Notes under the pieces: model-generated | The model's database searches: none | Told to the model about the DNA's origin: nothing | What the model saw: the letters and a program-made list of their open reading frames with translations, nothing else | Shown: positions 31,801 through 47,400 of the stretch, in pieces | Numbering within the stretch: the stretch's first letter is position 1 | Layout: each line of letters opens with the position of its first letter | Source of the DNA: Nemertoderma westbladi | Taxonomy: Eukaryota; Xenacoelomorpha; Nemertodermatida; Nemertodermatidae | Reading direction: 5' to 3' | Length of the DNA stretch: 64,000 bases | Assembly (NCBI GenBank): GCA_032718475.1 | Contig: JAUCBJ010000069.1 | Span: 62,001-126,000 of the forward strand | Position numbers and translations under genes: made by a program

Positions 31801-33600
31801 ACACAAGGTGCTATTTAACCTAAAACCTCACTGTCACACGGCTACTCTATACAACACAAGGTGCTATTTAACCTAAAACCTCACTGTCACACGGCTACTC
31901 TATACAACACAAGGTTGCTATTTAACCTAAAACCTCACTGTCACACGGCTACTCTATACAACACAAGGTGCTATTTAACCTAAAACCTCGCTGTCACACG
32001 GCTACTCTACAACACAAGGTGCTATTTAACCTAAAACCTCACTGCCACACGGCTACTCTACACAACACAAGGTTGCTATTTAACCTAAAACCTCGCTGTC
32101 ACACGGCTACTCTATACAACACAAGGTGCTATTTAACCTAAAACCTCGCTCTCACACGGCTACTCTACAACACAAGGTGCTATTTAACCTAAAAACTCGC
32201 TCCACAATGGCTACTCTATACAACACAAGGTTGCTATTTAACCTAAAACCTCGCTGTCACACGGCTACTCTACAACACAAGGTTGCTATTTAACCTAAAA
32301 CCTCGCTCTCATACGGCTACTCTACAACACAAGGTTGCTATTTAACCTAAAACCTCACTGCCACACGGCTACTCTATACAACACAAGGTTGCTATTTAAC
32401 CAAAAACCTCACTGCCACACGGCTACTCTACAACACAAGGTGCTATTTAACCTAAAACCTCGCTCCACAATGGCTACTCTATACAACACAAGGTTGCTAT
32501 TTAACCTAAAACCTCACTGCCACACGGCTACTCTATACAACACAAGGTGCTATTTAACCTAAAACCTCGCTCCACAATGGCTACTCTATACAACACAAGG
32601 TGCTATTTAACCTAAAACCTCGCTGTCACACGGCTACTCTATACAACACAAGGTGCTATTTAACCTAAAACCTCGCTCCACAATGGCTACTCTATACAAC
32701 ACAAGGTGCTATTTAACCTAAAACCTCGCTGTCACACGGCTACTCTATACAACACAAGGTGCTATTTAACCTAAAACCTCGCTCCACAATGGCTACTCTA
32801 TACAACACAAGGTGCTATTTAACCTAAAACCTCGCTCCACAATGGCTACTCTATACAACACAAGGTGCTATTTAACCTAAAACCTCACTGCCACACGGCT
32901 ACTCTATACAACACAAGGTGCTATTTAACCTAAAACCTCGCTCCACAATGGCTACTCTATACAACACAAGGTGCTATTTAACCTAAAACCTCGCTGTCAC
33001 ACGGCTACTCTATACAACACAAGGTGCTATTTAACCTAAAACCTCACTGTCACACGGCTACTCTATACAACACAAGGTGCTATTTAACCTAAAACCTCGC
33101 TGTCACACGGCTACTCTACAACACAAGGTGCTATTTAACCTAAAACCTCGCTGTCACACGGCTACTCTACAACACAAGGTGCTATTTAACCTAAAACCTC
33201 GCTCCACAATGGCTACTCTATACAACACAAGGTTGCTATTTAACCTAAAACCTCACTGCCACACGGCTACTCTATACAACACAAGGTGCTATTTAACCTA
33301 AAACCTCACTGTCACACGGCTACTCTACAACACAAGGTGCTATTTAACCTAAAACCTCGCTCCACAATGGCTACTCTATACAACACAAGGTTGCTATTTA
33401 ACCTAAAACCTCGCTGTCACACGGCTACTCTACAACACAAGGTGCTATTTAACCTAAAACCTCGCTCCACAATGGCTACTCTATACAACACAAGGTTGCT
33501 ATTTAACCTAAAACCTCACTGCCACACGGCTACTCTATACAACACAAGGTGCTATTTAACCTAAAACCTCGCTCCACAATGGCTACTCTATACAACACAA
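28850..33600. repeat. Large segmental duplication within the satellite, ~2.4-2.8 kb
   Basis: Rare markers recur in the same order. CCGCTCCACA at 28,855 matches 31,561, and the AAAAACTCGC variant at 29,485 matches 32,191, both offset 2,706 bp. The rare CAAAAACCTC at 29,591 matches 32,401 (offset 2,810), and a block starting at 30,643 matches 33,077 (offset 2,434). The changing offset shows monomer-sized gains and losses between the copies after duplication. Confidence 0.75.
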
Positions 33601-34947
33601 GGTGCTATTTAACCTAAAACCTCGCTCCACAATGGCTACTCTATACAACACAAGGTGCTATTTAACCTAAAACCTCACTGCCACACGGCTACTCTATACA
33701 ACACAAGGTGCTATTTAACCTAAAACCTCGCTCCACAATGGCTACTCTATACAACACAAGGTGCTATTTAACCTAAAACCTCGCTCCACAATGGCTACTC
33801 TATACAACACAAGGTGCTATTTAACCTAAAACCTCGCTCCACAATGGCTACTCTATACAACACAAGGTTGCTATTTAACCTAAAACCTCGCTGTCACACG
33901 GCTACTCTATACAACACAAGGTGCTATTTAACCTAAAACCTCGCTCCACAATGGCTACTCTATACAACACAAGGTGCTATTTAACCTAAAACCTCGCTCC
34001 ACAATGGCTACTCTATACAACACAAGGTGCTATTTAACCTAAAACCTCGCTGTCACACGGCTACTCTATACAACACAAGGTGCTATTTAACCTAAAACCT
34101 CGCTGTCACACGGCTACTCTACAACACAAGGTGCTATTTAACCTAAAACCTCGCTGTCACACGGCTACTCTACAACACAAGGTGCTATTTAACCTAAAAC
34201 CTCGCTCCACAATGGCTACTCTATACAACACAAGGTTGCTATTTAACCTAAAACCTCACTGCCACACGGCTACTCTATACAACACAAGGTTGCTATTTAA
34301 CCTAAAACCTCACTGCCACACGGCTACTCTATACAACACAAGGTTGCTATTTAACCTAAAACCTCGCTGCCACACGGCTACTCTATACAACACAAGGTGC
34401 TATTTAACCTAAAACCTCGCTCTCACACGGCTACTCTACAACACAAGGTGCTATTTAACCTAAAACCTCGCTGTCACACGGCTACTCTACAACACAAGGT
34501 GCTATTTAACCTAAAACCTCGCTGCCACACGGCTACTCTATACAACACAAGGTGCTATTTAACCTAAAACCTCGCTCCACAATGGCTACTCTATACAACA
34601 CAAGGTTGCTATTTAACCTAAAACCTCACTGCCACACGGCTACTCTATACAACACAAGGTTGCTATTTAACCTAAAACCTCACTGCCACACGGCTACTCT
34701 ATACAACACAAGGTTGCTATTTAACCTAAAACCTCGCTGTCACACGGCTACTCTACAACACAAGGTGCTATTTAACCTAAAACCTCGCTCTCACACGGCT
34801 ACTCTATACAACACAAGGTGCTATTTAACCTAAAACCTCGCTGCCACACGGCTACTCTATACAACACAAGGTGCTATTTAACCTAAAACCTCGCTCCACA
34901 ATGGCTACTCTATACAACACAAGGTTGCTATTTAACCTAAAACCTCG

Positions 34948-35880
34948 CTCCACAATGGCTACTCTATACAACACAAGGTGCTATTTAACCTAAAACCTCA
35001 CTGTCACACGGCTACTCTATACAACACAAGGTGCTATTTAACCTAAAACCTCACTGTCACACGGCTACTCTACAACACAAGGTGCTATTTAACCTAAAAC
35101 CTCGCTCTCACACGGCTACTCTATACAACACAAGGTGCTATTTAACCTAAAACCTCGCTGCCACACGGCTACTCTATACAACACAAGGTGCTATTTAACC
35201 TAAAACCTCGCTCCACAATGGCTACTCTATACAACACAAGGTGCTATTTAACCTAAAACCTCACTGTCACACGGCTACTCTATACAACACAAGGTGCTAT
35301 TTAACCTAAAACCTCACTGTCACACGGCTACTCTACAACACAAGGTGCTATTTAACCTAAAACCTCGCTCTCACACGGCTACTCTATACAACACAAGGTG
35401 CTATTTAACCTAAAACCTCGCTGCCACACGGCTACTCTATACAACACAAGGTGCTATTTAACCTAAAACCTCGCTCCACAATGGCTACTCTATACAACAC
35501 AAGGTGCTATTTAACCTAAAACCTCACTGCCACACGGCTACTCTATACAACACAAGGTTGCTATTTAACCTAAAACCTCGCTCCACAATGGCTACTCTAT
35601 ACAACACAAGGTGCTATTTAACCTAAAACCTCACTGTCACACGGCTACTCTATACAACACAAGGTGCTATTTAACCTAAAACCTCACTGTCACACGGCTA
35701 CTCTACAACACAAGGTGCTATTTAACCTAAAACCTCGCTCTCACACGGCTACTCTATACAACACAAGGTGCTATTTAACCTAAAACCTCGCTGCCACACG
35801 GCTACTCTATACAACACAAGGTGCTATTTAACCTAAAACCTCGCTCCACAATGGCTACTCTATACAACACAAGGTGCTAT
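34948..35880. repeat. Five-monomer higher-order repeat, 263-bp period
   Basis: The CTCCACAATGG monomer starts at 34,948, 35,211 and 35,474 and again at 35,581 and 35,844. Spacings are 263, 263, 107 and 263 bp. A unit contains four 53-bp monomers and one 51-bp monomer in a fixed order of variants. The 107-bp interval is a two-monomer insertion between copies two and three. Confidence 0.8.
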
Positions 35881-37199
35881 TTAACCTAAAACCTCGCTCT
35901 CACACGGCTACTCTATACAACACAAGGTGCTATTTAACCTAAAACCTCGCTGCCACACGGCTACTCTATACAACACAAGGTGCTATTTAACCTAAAACCT
36001 CGCTGCCACACGGCTACTCTATACAACACAAGGTTGCTATTTAACCTAAAACCTCGCTGCCACACGGCTACTCTATACAACACAAGGTGCTATTTAACCT
36101 AAAACCTCGCTGCCACACGGCTACTCTATACAACACAAGGTGCTATTTAACCTAAAACCTCACTGCCACACGGCTACTCTATACAACACAAGGTGCTATT
36201 TAACCTAAAACCTCGCTCCACAATGGCTACTCTCTACAACACAAGGTGCTATTTAACCTAAAACCTCGCTCTCACACGGCTACTCTATACAACACAAGGT
36301 TGCTATTTAACCTAAAACCTCACTGCCACACGGCTACTCTATACAACACAAGGTTGCTATTTAACCTAAAACCTCACTGCCACACGGCTACTCTACAACA
36401 CAAGGTGCTATTTAACCTAAAACCTCGCTCCACAATGGCTACTCTATACAACACAAGGTTGCTATTTAACCTAAAACCTCACTGCCACACGGCTACTCTA
36501 TACAACACAAGGTTGCTATTTAACCTAAAACCTCACTGTCACACGGCTACTCTATACAACACAAGGTGCTATTTAACCTAAAACCCCGCTGTCACACGGC
36601 TACTCTACAACACAAGGTGCTATTTAACCGAAAACCTCGCTCCACAATGGCTACTCTATACAACACAAGGTGCTATTTAACCTAAAACCTCGCTGTCACA
36701 CGGCTACTCTACAACACAAGGTGCTATTTAACCTAAAACCTCGCTCCACAATGGCTACTCTATACAACACAAGGTGCTATTTAACCTAAAACCTCGCTCC
36801 ACAATGGCTACTCTATACAACACAAGGTGCTATTTAACCTAAAACCTCACTGCCACACGGCTACTCTATACAACACAAGGTGCTATTTAACCTAAAACCT
36901 CGCTCCACAATGGCTACTCTATACAACACAAGGTGCTATTTAACCTAAAACCTCGCTGTCACACGGCTACTCTATACAACACAAGGTGCTATTTAACCTA
37001 AAACCTCACTGTCACACGGCTACTCTATACAACACAAGGTGCTATTTAACCTAAAACCTCGCTGTCACACGGCTACTCTACAACACAAGGTGCTATTTAA
37101 CCTAAAACCTCGCTGTCACACGGCTACTCTACAACACAAGGTGCTATTTAACCTAAAACCTCGCTCCACAATGGCTACTCTATACAACACAAGGTGCTA

Positions 37200-40100
37200 T
37201 TTAACCTAAAACCTCGCTCTCACACGGCTACTCTATACAACACAAGGTTGCTATTTAACCTAAAACCTCACTGTCACACGGCTACTCTATACAACACAAG
37301 GTTGCTATTTAACCTAAAACCTCGCTGCCACACGGCTACTCTATACAACACAAGGTGCTATTTAACCTAAAACCTCACTGTCATACGGCTACTCTATACA
37401 ACACAAGGTGCTATTTAACCTAAAACCTCACTGTCACACGGCTACTCTACAACACAAGGTTGCTATTTAACCTAAAACCTCGCTCCCACACGGCTACTCT
37501 ATACAACACAAGGTGCTATTTAACCTAAAACCTCACTGTCACACGGCTACTCTACAACACAAGGTTGCTATTTAACCTAAAACCTCGCTCCCACACGGCT
37601 ACTCTATACAACACAAGGTTGCTATTTAACCGAAAACCTCGCTCCCACACGGCTACTCTATACAACACAAGGTGCTATTTAACCTAAAACCTCGCTCTCA
37701 CACGGCTACTCTATACAACACAAGGTTGCTATTTAACCTAAAACCTCACTGTCACACGGCTACTCTATACAACACAAGGTTGCTATTTAACCTAAAACCT
37801 CGCTGCCACACGGCTACTCTATACAACACAAGGTGCTATTTAACCTAAAACCTCACTGTCATACGGCTACTCTATACAACACAAGGTGCTATTTAACCTA
37901 AAACCTCACTGCCACACGGCTACTCTATACAACACAAGGTTGCTATTTAACCTAAAACCTCGCTGCCACACGGCTACTCTATACAACACAAGGTTGCTAT
38001 TTAACCTAAAACCTCGCTGTCACACGGCTACTCTATACAACACAAGGTGCTATTTAACCTAAAACCTCGCTGCCACACGGCTACTCTATACAACACAAGG
38101 TTGCTATTTAACCTAAAACCTCGCTGTCACACGGCTACTCTATACAACACAAGGTTGCTATTTAACCTAAAACCTCGCTGCCACACGGCTACTCTATACA
38201 ACACAAGGTTGCTATTTAACCTAAAACCTCGCTGCCACACGGCTACTCTATACAACACAAGGTGCTATTTAACCTAAAACCTCGCTGCCACACGGCTACT
38301 CTATACAACACAAGGTTGCTATTTAACCTAAAACCTCGCTGTCACACGGCTACTCTATACAACACAAGGTTGCTATTTAACCTAAAACCTCACTGCTACA
38401 CGGCTACTCTATACAACACAAGGTTGCTATTTAATCTAAAACCTCGCTCTCACACGGCTACTCTACAACACAAGGTGCTATTTAATCTAAAACCTCGCTC
38501 TCACACGGCTACTCTACAACACAAGGTGCTATTTAACCTAAAACCTCACTGTCACACGGCTACTCTACAACACAAGGTGCTATTTAACCTAAAACCTCGC
38601 TCTCACACGGCTACTCTATACAACACAAGGTGCTATTTAACCTAAAACCCCGCTCTCACACGGCTATTCTACAACACAAGGTGCTATTTAACCTAAAACC
38701 TCGCTCTCACACGGCTACTCTATACAACACAAGGTTGCTATTTAACCTAAAACCCCGCTCTCACACGGCTACTCTATACAACACAAGGTTGCTATTTAAC
38801 CTAAACCCTCACTGTCACACGGCTACTCTATACAACACAAGGTTGCTATTTAACCTAAAACCTCACTGCCACACGGCTACTCTATACAACACAAGGTTGC
38901 TATTTAACCTAAAACCCCGCTCTCACACGGCTACTCTACAACACAAGGTGCTATTTAACCTAAAACCTCGCTCTCACACGGCTACTCTATACAACACAAG
39001 GTGCTATTTAACCTAAAACCCCGCTCTCACACGGCTATTCTACAACACAAGGTGCTATTTAACCTAAAACCTCGCTCTCACACGGCTACTCTATACAACA
39101 CAAGGTTGCTATTTAACCTAAAACCCCGCTCTCACACGGCTACTCTATACAACACAAGGTTGCTATTTAACCTAAACCCTCACTGTCACACGGCTACTCT
39201 ATACAACACAAGGTGCTATTTAACCTAAAACCTCGCTCTCACACGGCTACTCTATACAACACAAGGTTGCTATTTAACCTAAAACCCCGCTCTCACACGG
39301 CTACTCTATACAACACAAGGTTGCTATTTAACCTAAACCCTCACTGTCACATGGCTACTCTATACAACACAAGGTGCTATTTAACCTAAAACCTCGCTCT
39401 CACACGGCTACTCTATACAACACAAGGTTGCTATTTAACCTAAAACCTCGCTCTCACACGGCTACTCTATACAACACAAGGTTGCTATTTAACCTAAAAC
39501 CCCGCTCTCACACGGCTACTCTATACAACACAAGGTTGCTATTTAACCTAAACCCTCACTGTCACACGGCTACTCTACAACACAAGGTGCTATTTAACCT
39601 AAAACCTCGCTCCACAATGGCTACTCTATACAACACAAGGTTGCTATTTAACCTAAAACCCCGCTGTCACATGGCTACTCTATACAACACAAGGTGCTAT
39701 TTAACCTAAAACCTCGCTGTCACACGGCTACTCTACAACACAAGGTGCTATTTAACCTAAAACCTCGCTCCACAATGGCTACTCTATACAACACAAGGTT
39801 GCTATTTAACCTAAAACCTCACTGTCACACGGCTACTCTATACAACACAAGGTTGCTATTTAACCTAAAACCTCACTGTCACACGGCTACTCTACAACAC
39901 AAGGTTGCTAGTTAACCTAAAACCTCGCTCCCACACGGCTACTCTATACAACACAAGGTGCTATTTAACCTAAAACCTCACTGCCACACGGCTACTCTAT
40001 ACAACACATGGTGCTATTTAACCTAAAACCTCGCTCCACAATGGCTACTCTATACAACACAAGGTTGCTATTTAACCTAAAACCTCACTGCCACACGGCT

Positions 40101-43100
40101 ACTCTATACAACACAAGGTTGCTATTTAACCTAAAACCTCGCTGCCACACGGCTACTCTACAACACAAGGTGCTATTTAACCTAAAACCCCGCTGCCACA
40201 CGGCTACTCTACAACACAAGGTTGCTATTTAACCTAAAACCCCACTGCCACACGGCTACTCTATACAACACAAGGTGCTATTTAACCTAAAACCTCGCTC
40301 TCACACGGCTACTCTACAACACAAGGTTGCTATTTAACCTAAAACCTCACTGTCACACGGCTACTCTATACAACACAAGGTTGCTATTTAACCTAAAACC
40401 TCACTGTCACACGGCTACTCTATACAACACAAGGTGCTATTTAACCTAAAACCTCGCTGCCACACGGCTACTCTACAACACAAGGTGCTATTTAACCTAA
40501 AACCTCGCTCCACAATGGCTACTCTATACAACACAAGGTTGCTATTTAACCTAAAACCTCGCTGCCACACGGCTACTCTATACAACACAAGGTTGCTATT
40601 TAACCTAAAACCTCACTGCCACACGGCTACTCTACAACACAAGGTTGCTATTTAACCTAAAACCTCGCTGTCACACGGCTACTCTATACAACACAAGGTT
40701 CTATTTCACCTAAAACCTCGCTCTCACACGGCTACTCTACAACACAAGGTGCTATTTAACCTAAAACCTCGCTCTCACACGGCTACTCTATACAACACAA
40801 GGTGCTATTTAACCTAAAACCTCGCTGTCACACGGCTACTCTATACAACACAAGGTGCTATTTAACCTAAAACCTCACTGTCACACGGCTACTCTATACA
40901 ACACAAGGTGCTATTTAACCTAAAACCTCGCTGTCACACGGCTACTCTACAACACAAGGTGCTATTTAACCTAAAACCTCGCTGTCACACGGCTACTCTA
41001 CAACACAAGGTGCTATTTAACCTAAAACCTCGCTCCACAATGGCTACTCTATACAAGACAAGGTGCTATTTAACCTAAAACCTCGCTCTCACACGGCTAC
41101 TCTATACAACACAAGGTTGCTATTTAACCTAAAACCTCACTGTCACACGGCTACTCTATACAACACAAGGTTGCTATTTAACCTAAAACCTCGCTGCCAC
41201 ACGGCTACTCTATACAACACAAGGTGCTATTTAACCTAAAACCTCACTGTCATACGGCTACTCTATACAACACAAGGTGCTATTTAACCTAAAACCTCAC
41301 TGTCACACGGCTACTCTACAACACAAGGTTGCTATTTAACCTAAAACCTCGCTCCCACACGGCTACTCTATACAACACAAGGTGCTATTTAACCTAAAAC
41401 CTCACTGTCACACGGCTACTCTACAACACAAGGTTGCTATTTAACCTAAAACCTCGCTCCCACACGGCTACTCTATACAACACAAGGTTGCTATTTAACC
41501 GAAAACCTCGCTCCCACACGGCTACTCTATACAACACAAGGTGCTATTTAACCTAAAACCTCGCTCTCACACGGCTACTCTATACAACACAAGGTTGCTA
41601 TTTAACCTAAAACCTCGCTGCCACACGGCTACTCTATACAACACAAGGTGCTATTTAACCTAAAACCTCACTGTCATACGGCTACTCTATACAACACAAG
41701 GTTGCTATTTAACCTAAAACCTCGCTGCCACACGGCTACTCTATACAACACAAGGTGCTATTTAACCTAAAACCTCGCTCTCACACGGCTACTCTATACA
41801 ACACAAGGTTGCTATTTAACCTAAAACCTCGCTGCCACACGGCTACTCTATACAACACAAGGTGCTATTTAACCTAAAACCTCACTGTCACACGGCTACT
41901 CTATACAACACAAGGTTGCTATTTAACCTAAAACCTCGCTGCCACACGGCTACTCTATACAACACAAGGTGCTATTTAACCTAAAACCTCACTGTCATAC
42001 GGCTACTCTATACAACACAAGGTGCTATTTAACCTAAAACCTCACTGCCACACGGCTACTCTATACAACACAAGGTTGCTATTTAACCTAAAACCTCGCT
42101 GCCACACGGCTACTCTATACAACACAAGGTTGCTATTTAACCTAAAACCTCGCTGTCACACGGCTACTCTATACAACACAAGGTGCTATTTAACCTAAAA
42201 CCTCGCTGCCACACGGCTACTCTATACAACACAAGGTTGCTATTTAACCTAAAACCTCGCTGTCACACGGCTACTCTATACAACACAAGGTTGCTATTTA
42301 ACCTAAAACCTCGCTGCCACACGGCTACTCTATACAACACAAGGTTGCTATTTAACCTAAAACCTCGCTGCCACACGGCTACTCTATACAACACAAGGTG
42401 CTATTTAACCTAAAACCTCGCTGCCACACGGCTACTCTATACAACACAAGGTTGCTATTTAACCTAAAACCTCGCTGTCACACGGCTACTCTATACAACA
42501 CAAGGTTGCTATTTAACCTAAAACCTCACTGCTACACGGCTACTCTATACAACACAAGGTTGCTATTTAACCTAAAACCCCGCTCTCACACGGCTACTCT
42601 ACAACACAAGGTGCTATTTAACCTAAAACCTCGCTCTCACACGGCTACTCTATACAACACAAGGTGCTATTTAACCTAAAACCCCGCTCTCACACGGCTA
42701 TTCTACAACACAAGGTGCTATTTAACCTAAAACCTCGCTCTCACACGGCTACTCTATACAACACAAGGTTGCTATTTAACCTAAAACCCCGCTCTCACAC
42801 GGCTACTCTATACAACACAAGGTTGCTATTTAACCTAAACCCTCACTGTCACACGGCTACTCTATACAACACAAGGTTGCTATTTAACCTAAAACCTCAC
42901 TGCCACACGGCTACTCTATACAACACAAGGTTGCTATTTAACCTAAAACCCCGCTCTCACACGGCTACTCTACAACACAAGGTGCTATTTAACCTAAAAC
43001 CTCGCTCTCACACGGCTACTCTATACAACACAAGGTGCTATTTAACCTAAAACCCCGCTCTCACACGGCTATTCTACAACACAAGGTGCTATTTAACCTA

Positions 43101-44420
43101 AAACCTCGCTCTCACACGGCTACTCTATACAACACAAGGTTGCTATTTAACCTAAAACCCCGCTCTCACACGGCTACTCTATACAACACAAGGTTGCTAT
43201 TTAACCTAAACCCTCACTGTCACACGGCTACTCTATACAACACAAGGTGCTATTTAACCTAAAACCTCGCTCTCACACGGCTACTCTATACAACACAAGG
43301 TTGCTATTTAACCTAAAACCCCGCTCTCACACGGCTACTCTATACAACACAAGGTTGCTATTTAACCTAAACCCTCACTGTCACATGGCTACTCTATACA
43401 ACACAAGGTGCTATTTAACCTAAAACCTCGCTGTCACACGGCTACTCTATACAACACAAGGTGCTATTTAACCTAAAACCTCGCTGTCACACGGCTACTC
43501 TACAACACAAGGTGCTATTTAACCTAAAACCTCGCTCCACAATGGCTACTCTATACAACACAAGGTTGCTATTTAACCTAAAACCTCACTGTCACACGGC
43601 TACTCTATACAACACATGGTGCTATTTAACCTAAAACCTCGCTCCACAATGGCTACTCTATACAACACAAGGTGCTATTTAACCTAAAACCTCGCTCCAC
43701 AATGGCTACTCTATACAACACAAGGTGCTATTTAACCTAAAACCTCGCTCTCACACGGCTACTCTACAACACAAGGTTGCTATTTAACCTAAAACCTCAC
43801 TGTCACACGGCTACTCTATACAACACAAGGTTGCTATTTAACCTAAAACCTCACTGTCACACGGCTACTCTATACAACACAAGGTGCTATTTAACCTAAA
43901 ACCTCGCTGCCACACGGCTACTCTACAACACAAGGTGCTATTTAACCTAAAACCTCGCTCTCACACGGCTACTCTATACAACACAAGGTGCTATTTAACC
44001 TAAAACCTCGCTCCACAATGGCTACTCTATACAACACAAGGTTGCTATTTAACCTAAAACCTCACTGTCACACGGCTACTCTATACAACACAAGGTGCTA
44101 TTTAACCTAAAACCTCGCTGCCACACGGCTACTCTACAACACAAGGTGCTATTTAACCTAAAACCTCGCTCCCACACGGCTACTCTACAACACAAGGTGC
44201 TATTTAACCTAAAACCTCGCTCCACAATGGCTACTCTATACAACACAAGGTTGCTATTTAACCTAAAACCTCGCTGCCACACGGCTACTCTATACAACAC
44301 AAGGTTGCTATTTAACCTAAAACCTCACTGCCACACGGCTACTCTACAACACAAGGTTGCTATTTAACCTAAAACCTCGCTGTCACACGGCTACTCTATA
44401 CAACACAAGGTTCTATTTCA
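37200..44420. repeat. Large segmental duplication within the satellite, ~4 kb
   Basis: Two ~3.5-kb copies are visible. Rare markers match in order: CATACGG at 37,381 and CGAAAACC at 37,631 pair with 41,250 and 41,500 (offset 3,869). Blocks at 38,047 and 38,262 pair with 42,183 and 42,398 (offset 4,136). Blocks at 38,630 and 39,001, with the rare CTAAACCCTC and GGCTATTCT variants, pair with 42,664 and 43,035 (offset 4,034). The CTATTTCACC variant at 40,701 pairs with 44,413 (offset about 3,712). Offsets shift by one to several monomers. Confidence 0.8.
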
Positions 44421-47400
44421 CCTAAAACCTCGCTCTCACACGGCTACTCTACAACACAAGGTGCTATTTAACCTAAAACCTCGCTCTCACACGGCTACTC
44501 TATACAACACAAGGTTGCTATTTAACCTAAAACCTCACTGTCACACGGCTACTCTACAACACAAGGTGCTATTTAACCTAAAACCTCGCTCCACAATGGC
44601 TACTCTATACAACACAAGGTTGCTATTTAACCTAAAACCTCGCTCTCACACGGCTACTCTATACAACACAAGGTTGCTATTTAACCTAAAACCTCACTGT
44701 CACACGGCTACTCTATACAACACAAGGTGCTATTTAACCTAAAACCTCGCTCTCACACGGCTACTCTATACAACACAAGGTGCTATTTAACCTAAAACCT
44801 CGCTGTCACACGGCTACTCTATACAACACAAGGTTGCTATTTAACCTAAAACCTCGCTCTCACACGGCTACTCTACAACACAAGGTGCTATTTAACCTAA
44901 AACCTCGCTCCACAATGGCTACTCTATACAACACAAGGTGCTATTTAACCTAAAACCTCGCTCTCACACGGCTACTCTATACAACACAAGGTTGCTATTT
45001 AACCTAAAACCTCACTGTCACACGGCTACTCTATACAACACAAGGTGCTATTTAACCTAAAACCTCGCTCCACAATGGCTACTCTATACAACACAAGGTG
45101 CTATTTAACCTAAAACCTCGCTGCCACACGGCTACTCTATACAACACAAGGTGCTATTTAACCTAAAACCTCGCTCTCACACGGCTACTCTATACAACAC
45201 AAGGTTGCTATTTAACCTAAAACCTCGCTCTCACACGGCTACTCTACAACACAAGGTGCTATTTAACCTAAAACCTCGCTCTCACACGGCTACTCTATAC
45301 AACACAAGGTTGCTATTTAACCTAAAACCCCGCTGCCACACGGCTACTCTACACAACACAAGGTTGCTATTTAACCTAAAACCTCACTGTCACACGGCTA
45401 CTCTATACAACACAAGGTGCTATTTAACCTAAAACCTCGCTCCACAATGGCTACTCTATACAACACAAGGTGCTATTTAACCTAAAACCTCGCTGCCACA
45501 CGGCTACTCTATACAACACAAGGTGCTATTTAACCTAAAACCTCGCTGCCACACGGCTACTCTATACAACACAAGGTGCTATTTAACCTAAACCCTCGCT
45601 GTCACACGGCTACTCTATACAACACAAGGTGCTATTTAACCTAAAACCTCACTGTCACACGGCTACTCTATACAACACAAGGTGCTATTTAACCTAAAAC
45701 CTCGCTCCACAATGGCTACTCTATACAACACAAGGTTGCTATTTAACCTAAAACCTCGCTGTCACACGGCTACTCTACACAACACAAGGTTCTATTTAAC
45801 CTAAAACCTCGCTGTCACACGGCTACTCTATACAACACAAGGTGCTATTTAACCTAAAACCTCACTGCCACATGGCTACTCTATACAACACAAGGTGCTA
45901 TTTAACCTAAAACCTCGCTCTCACACGGCTACTCTATACAACACAAGGTTGCTATTTAACCTAAAACCTCACTGTCACACGGCTACTCTATACAACACAA
46001 GGTGCTATTTAACCTAAAACCTCGCTCTCACACGGCTACTCTATACAACACAAGGTTGCTATTTAACCTAAAACCTCACTGTCACACGGCTACTCTACAA
46101 CACAAGGTGCTATTTAACCTAAAACCTCACTATCACACGGCTACTCTATACAACACAAGGTGCTATTTAACCTAAAACCTCGCTCTCACACGGCTACTCT
46201 ATACAACACAAGGTTGCTATTTAACCTAAAACCTCACTGTCACACGGCTACTCTATACAACACAAGGTGCTATTTAACCTAAAACCTCGCTCTCACACGG
46301 CTACTCTATACAACACAAGGTTGCTATTTAACCTAAAACCTCACTGTCACACGGCTACTCTGTACAACACAAGGTGCTATTTAACCTAAAACCTCGCTCT
46401 CACACGGCTACTCTATACAACACAAGGTTGCTATTTAACCTAAAACCTCACTGTCACACGGCTACTCTACAACACAAGGTGCTATTTAACCTAAAACCTC
46501 ACTGTCACACGGCTACTCTATACAACACAAGGTGCTATTTAACCTAAAACCTCGCTCTCACACGGCTACTCTATACAACACAAGGTTGCTATTTAACCTA
46601 AAACCTCACTGTCACACGGCTACTCTATACAACACAAGGTGCTATTTAACCTAAAACCTCACTGTCACACGGCTACTCTATACAACACAAGGTGCTATTT
46701 AACCTAAAACCTCGCTCCACAATGGCTACTCTATACAACACAAGGTGCTATTTAACCTAAAACCTCGCTCTCACACGGCTACTCTATACAACACAAGGTT
46801 GCTATTTAACCTAAAACCTCACTGTCACACGGCTACTCTACAACACAAGGTGCTATTTAACCTAAAACCTCACTGCCACACGGCTACTCTATACAACACA
46901 AGGTGCTATTTAACCTAAAACCTCGCTCCACAATGGCTACTCTATACAACACAAGGTGCTATTTAACCTAAAACCTCGCTGCCACACGGCTACTCTATAC
47001 AACACAAGGTGCTATTTAACCTAAAACCTCGCTCCACAATGGCTACTCTATACAACACAAGGTGCTATTTAACCTAAAACCTCGCTCCACAATGGCTACT
47101 CTATACAACACAAGGTGCTATTTAACCTAAAACCTCACTGCCACACGGCTACTCTATACAACACAAGGTGCTATTTAACCTAAAACCTCTCTGCCACACG
47201 GCTACTCTATACAACACAAGGTGCTATTTAACCTAAAACCTCTCTGCCACACGGCTACTCTATACAACACAAGGTTGCTATTTAACCTAAAACCTCACTG
47301 TCACACGGCTACTCTATACAACACAAGGTGCTATTTAACCTAAAACCTCACTCCACAATGGCTACTCTATACAACACAAGGTTGCTATTTAACCTAAAAC

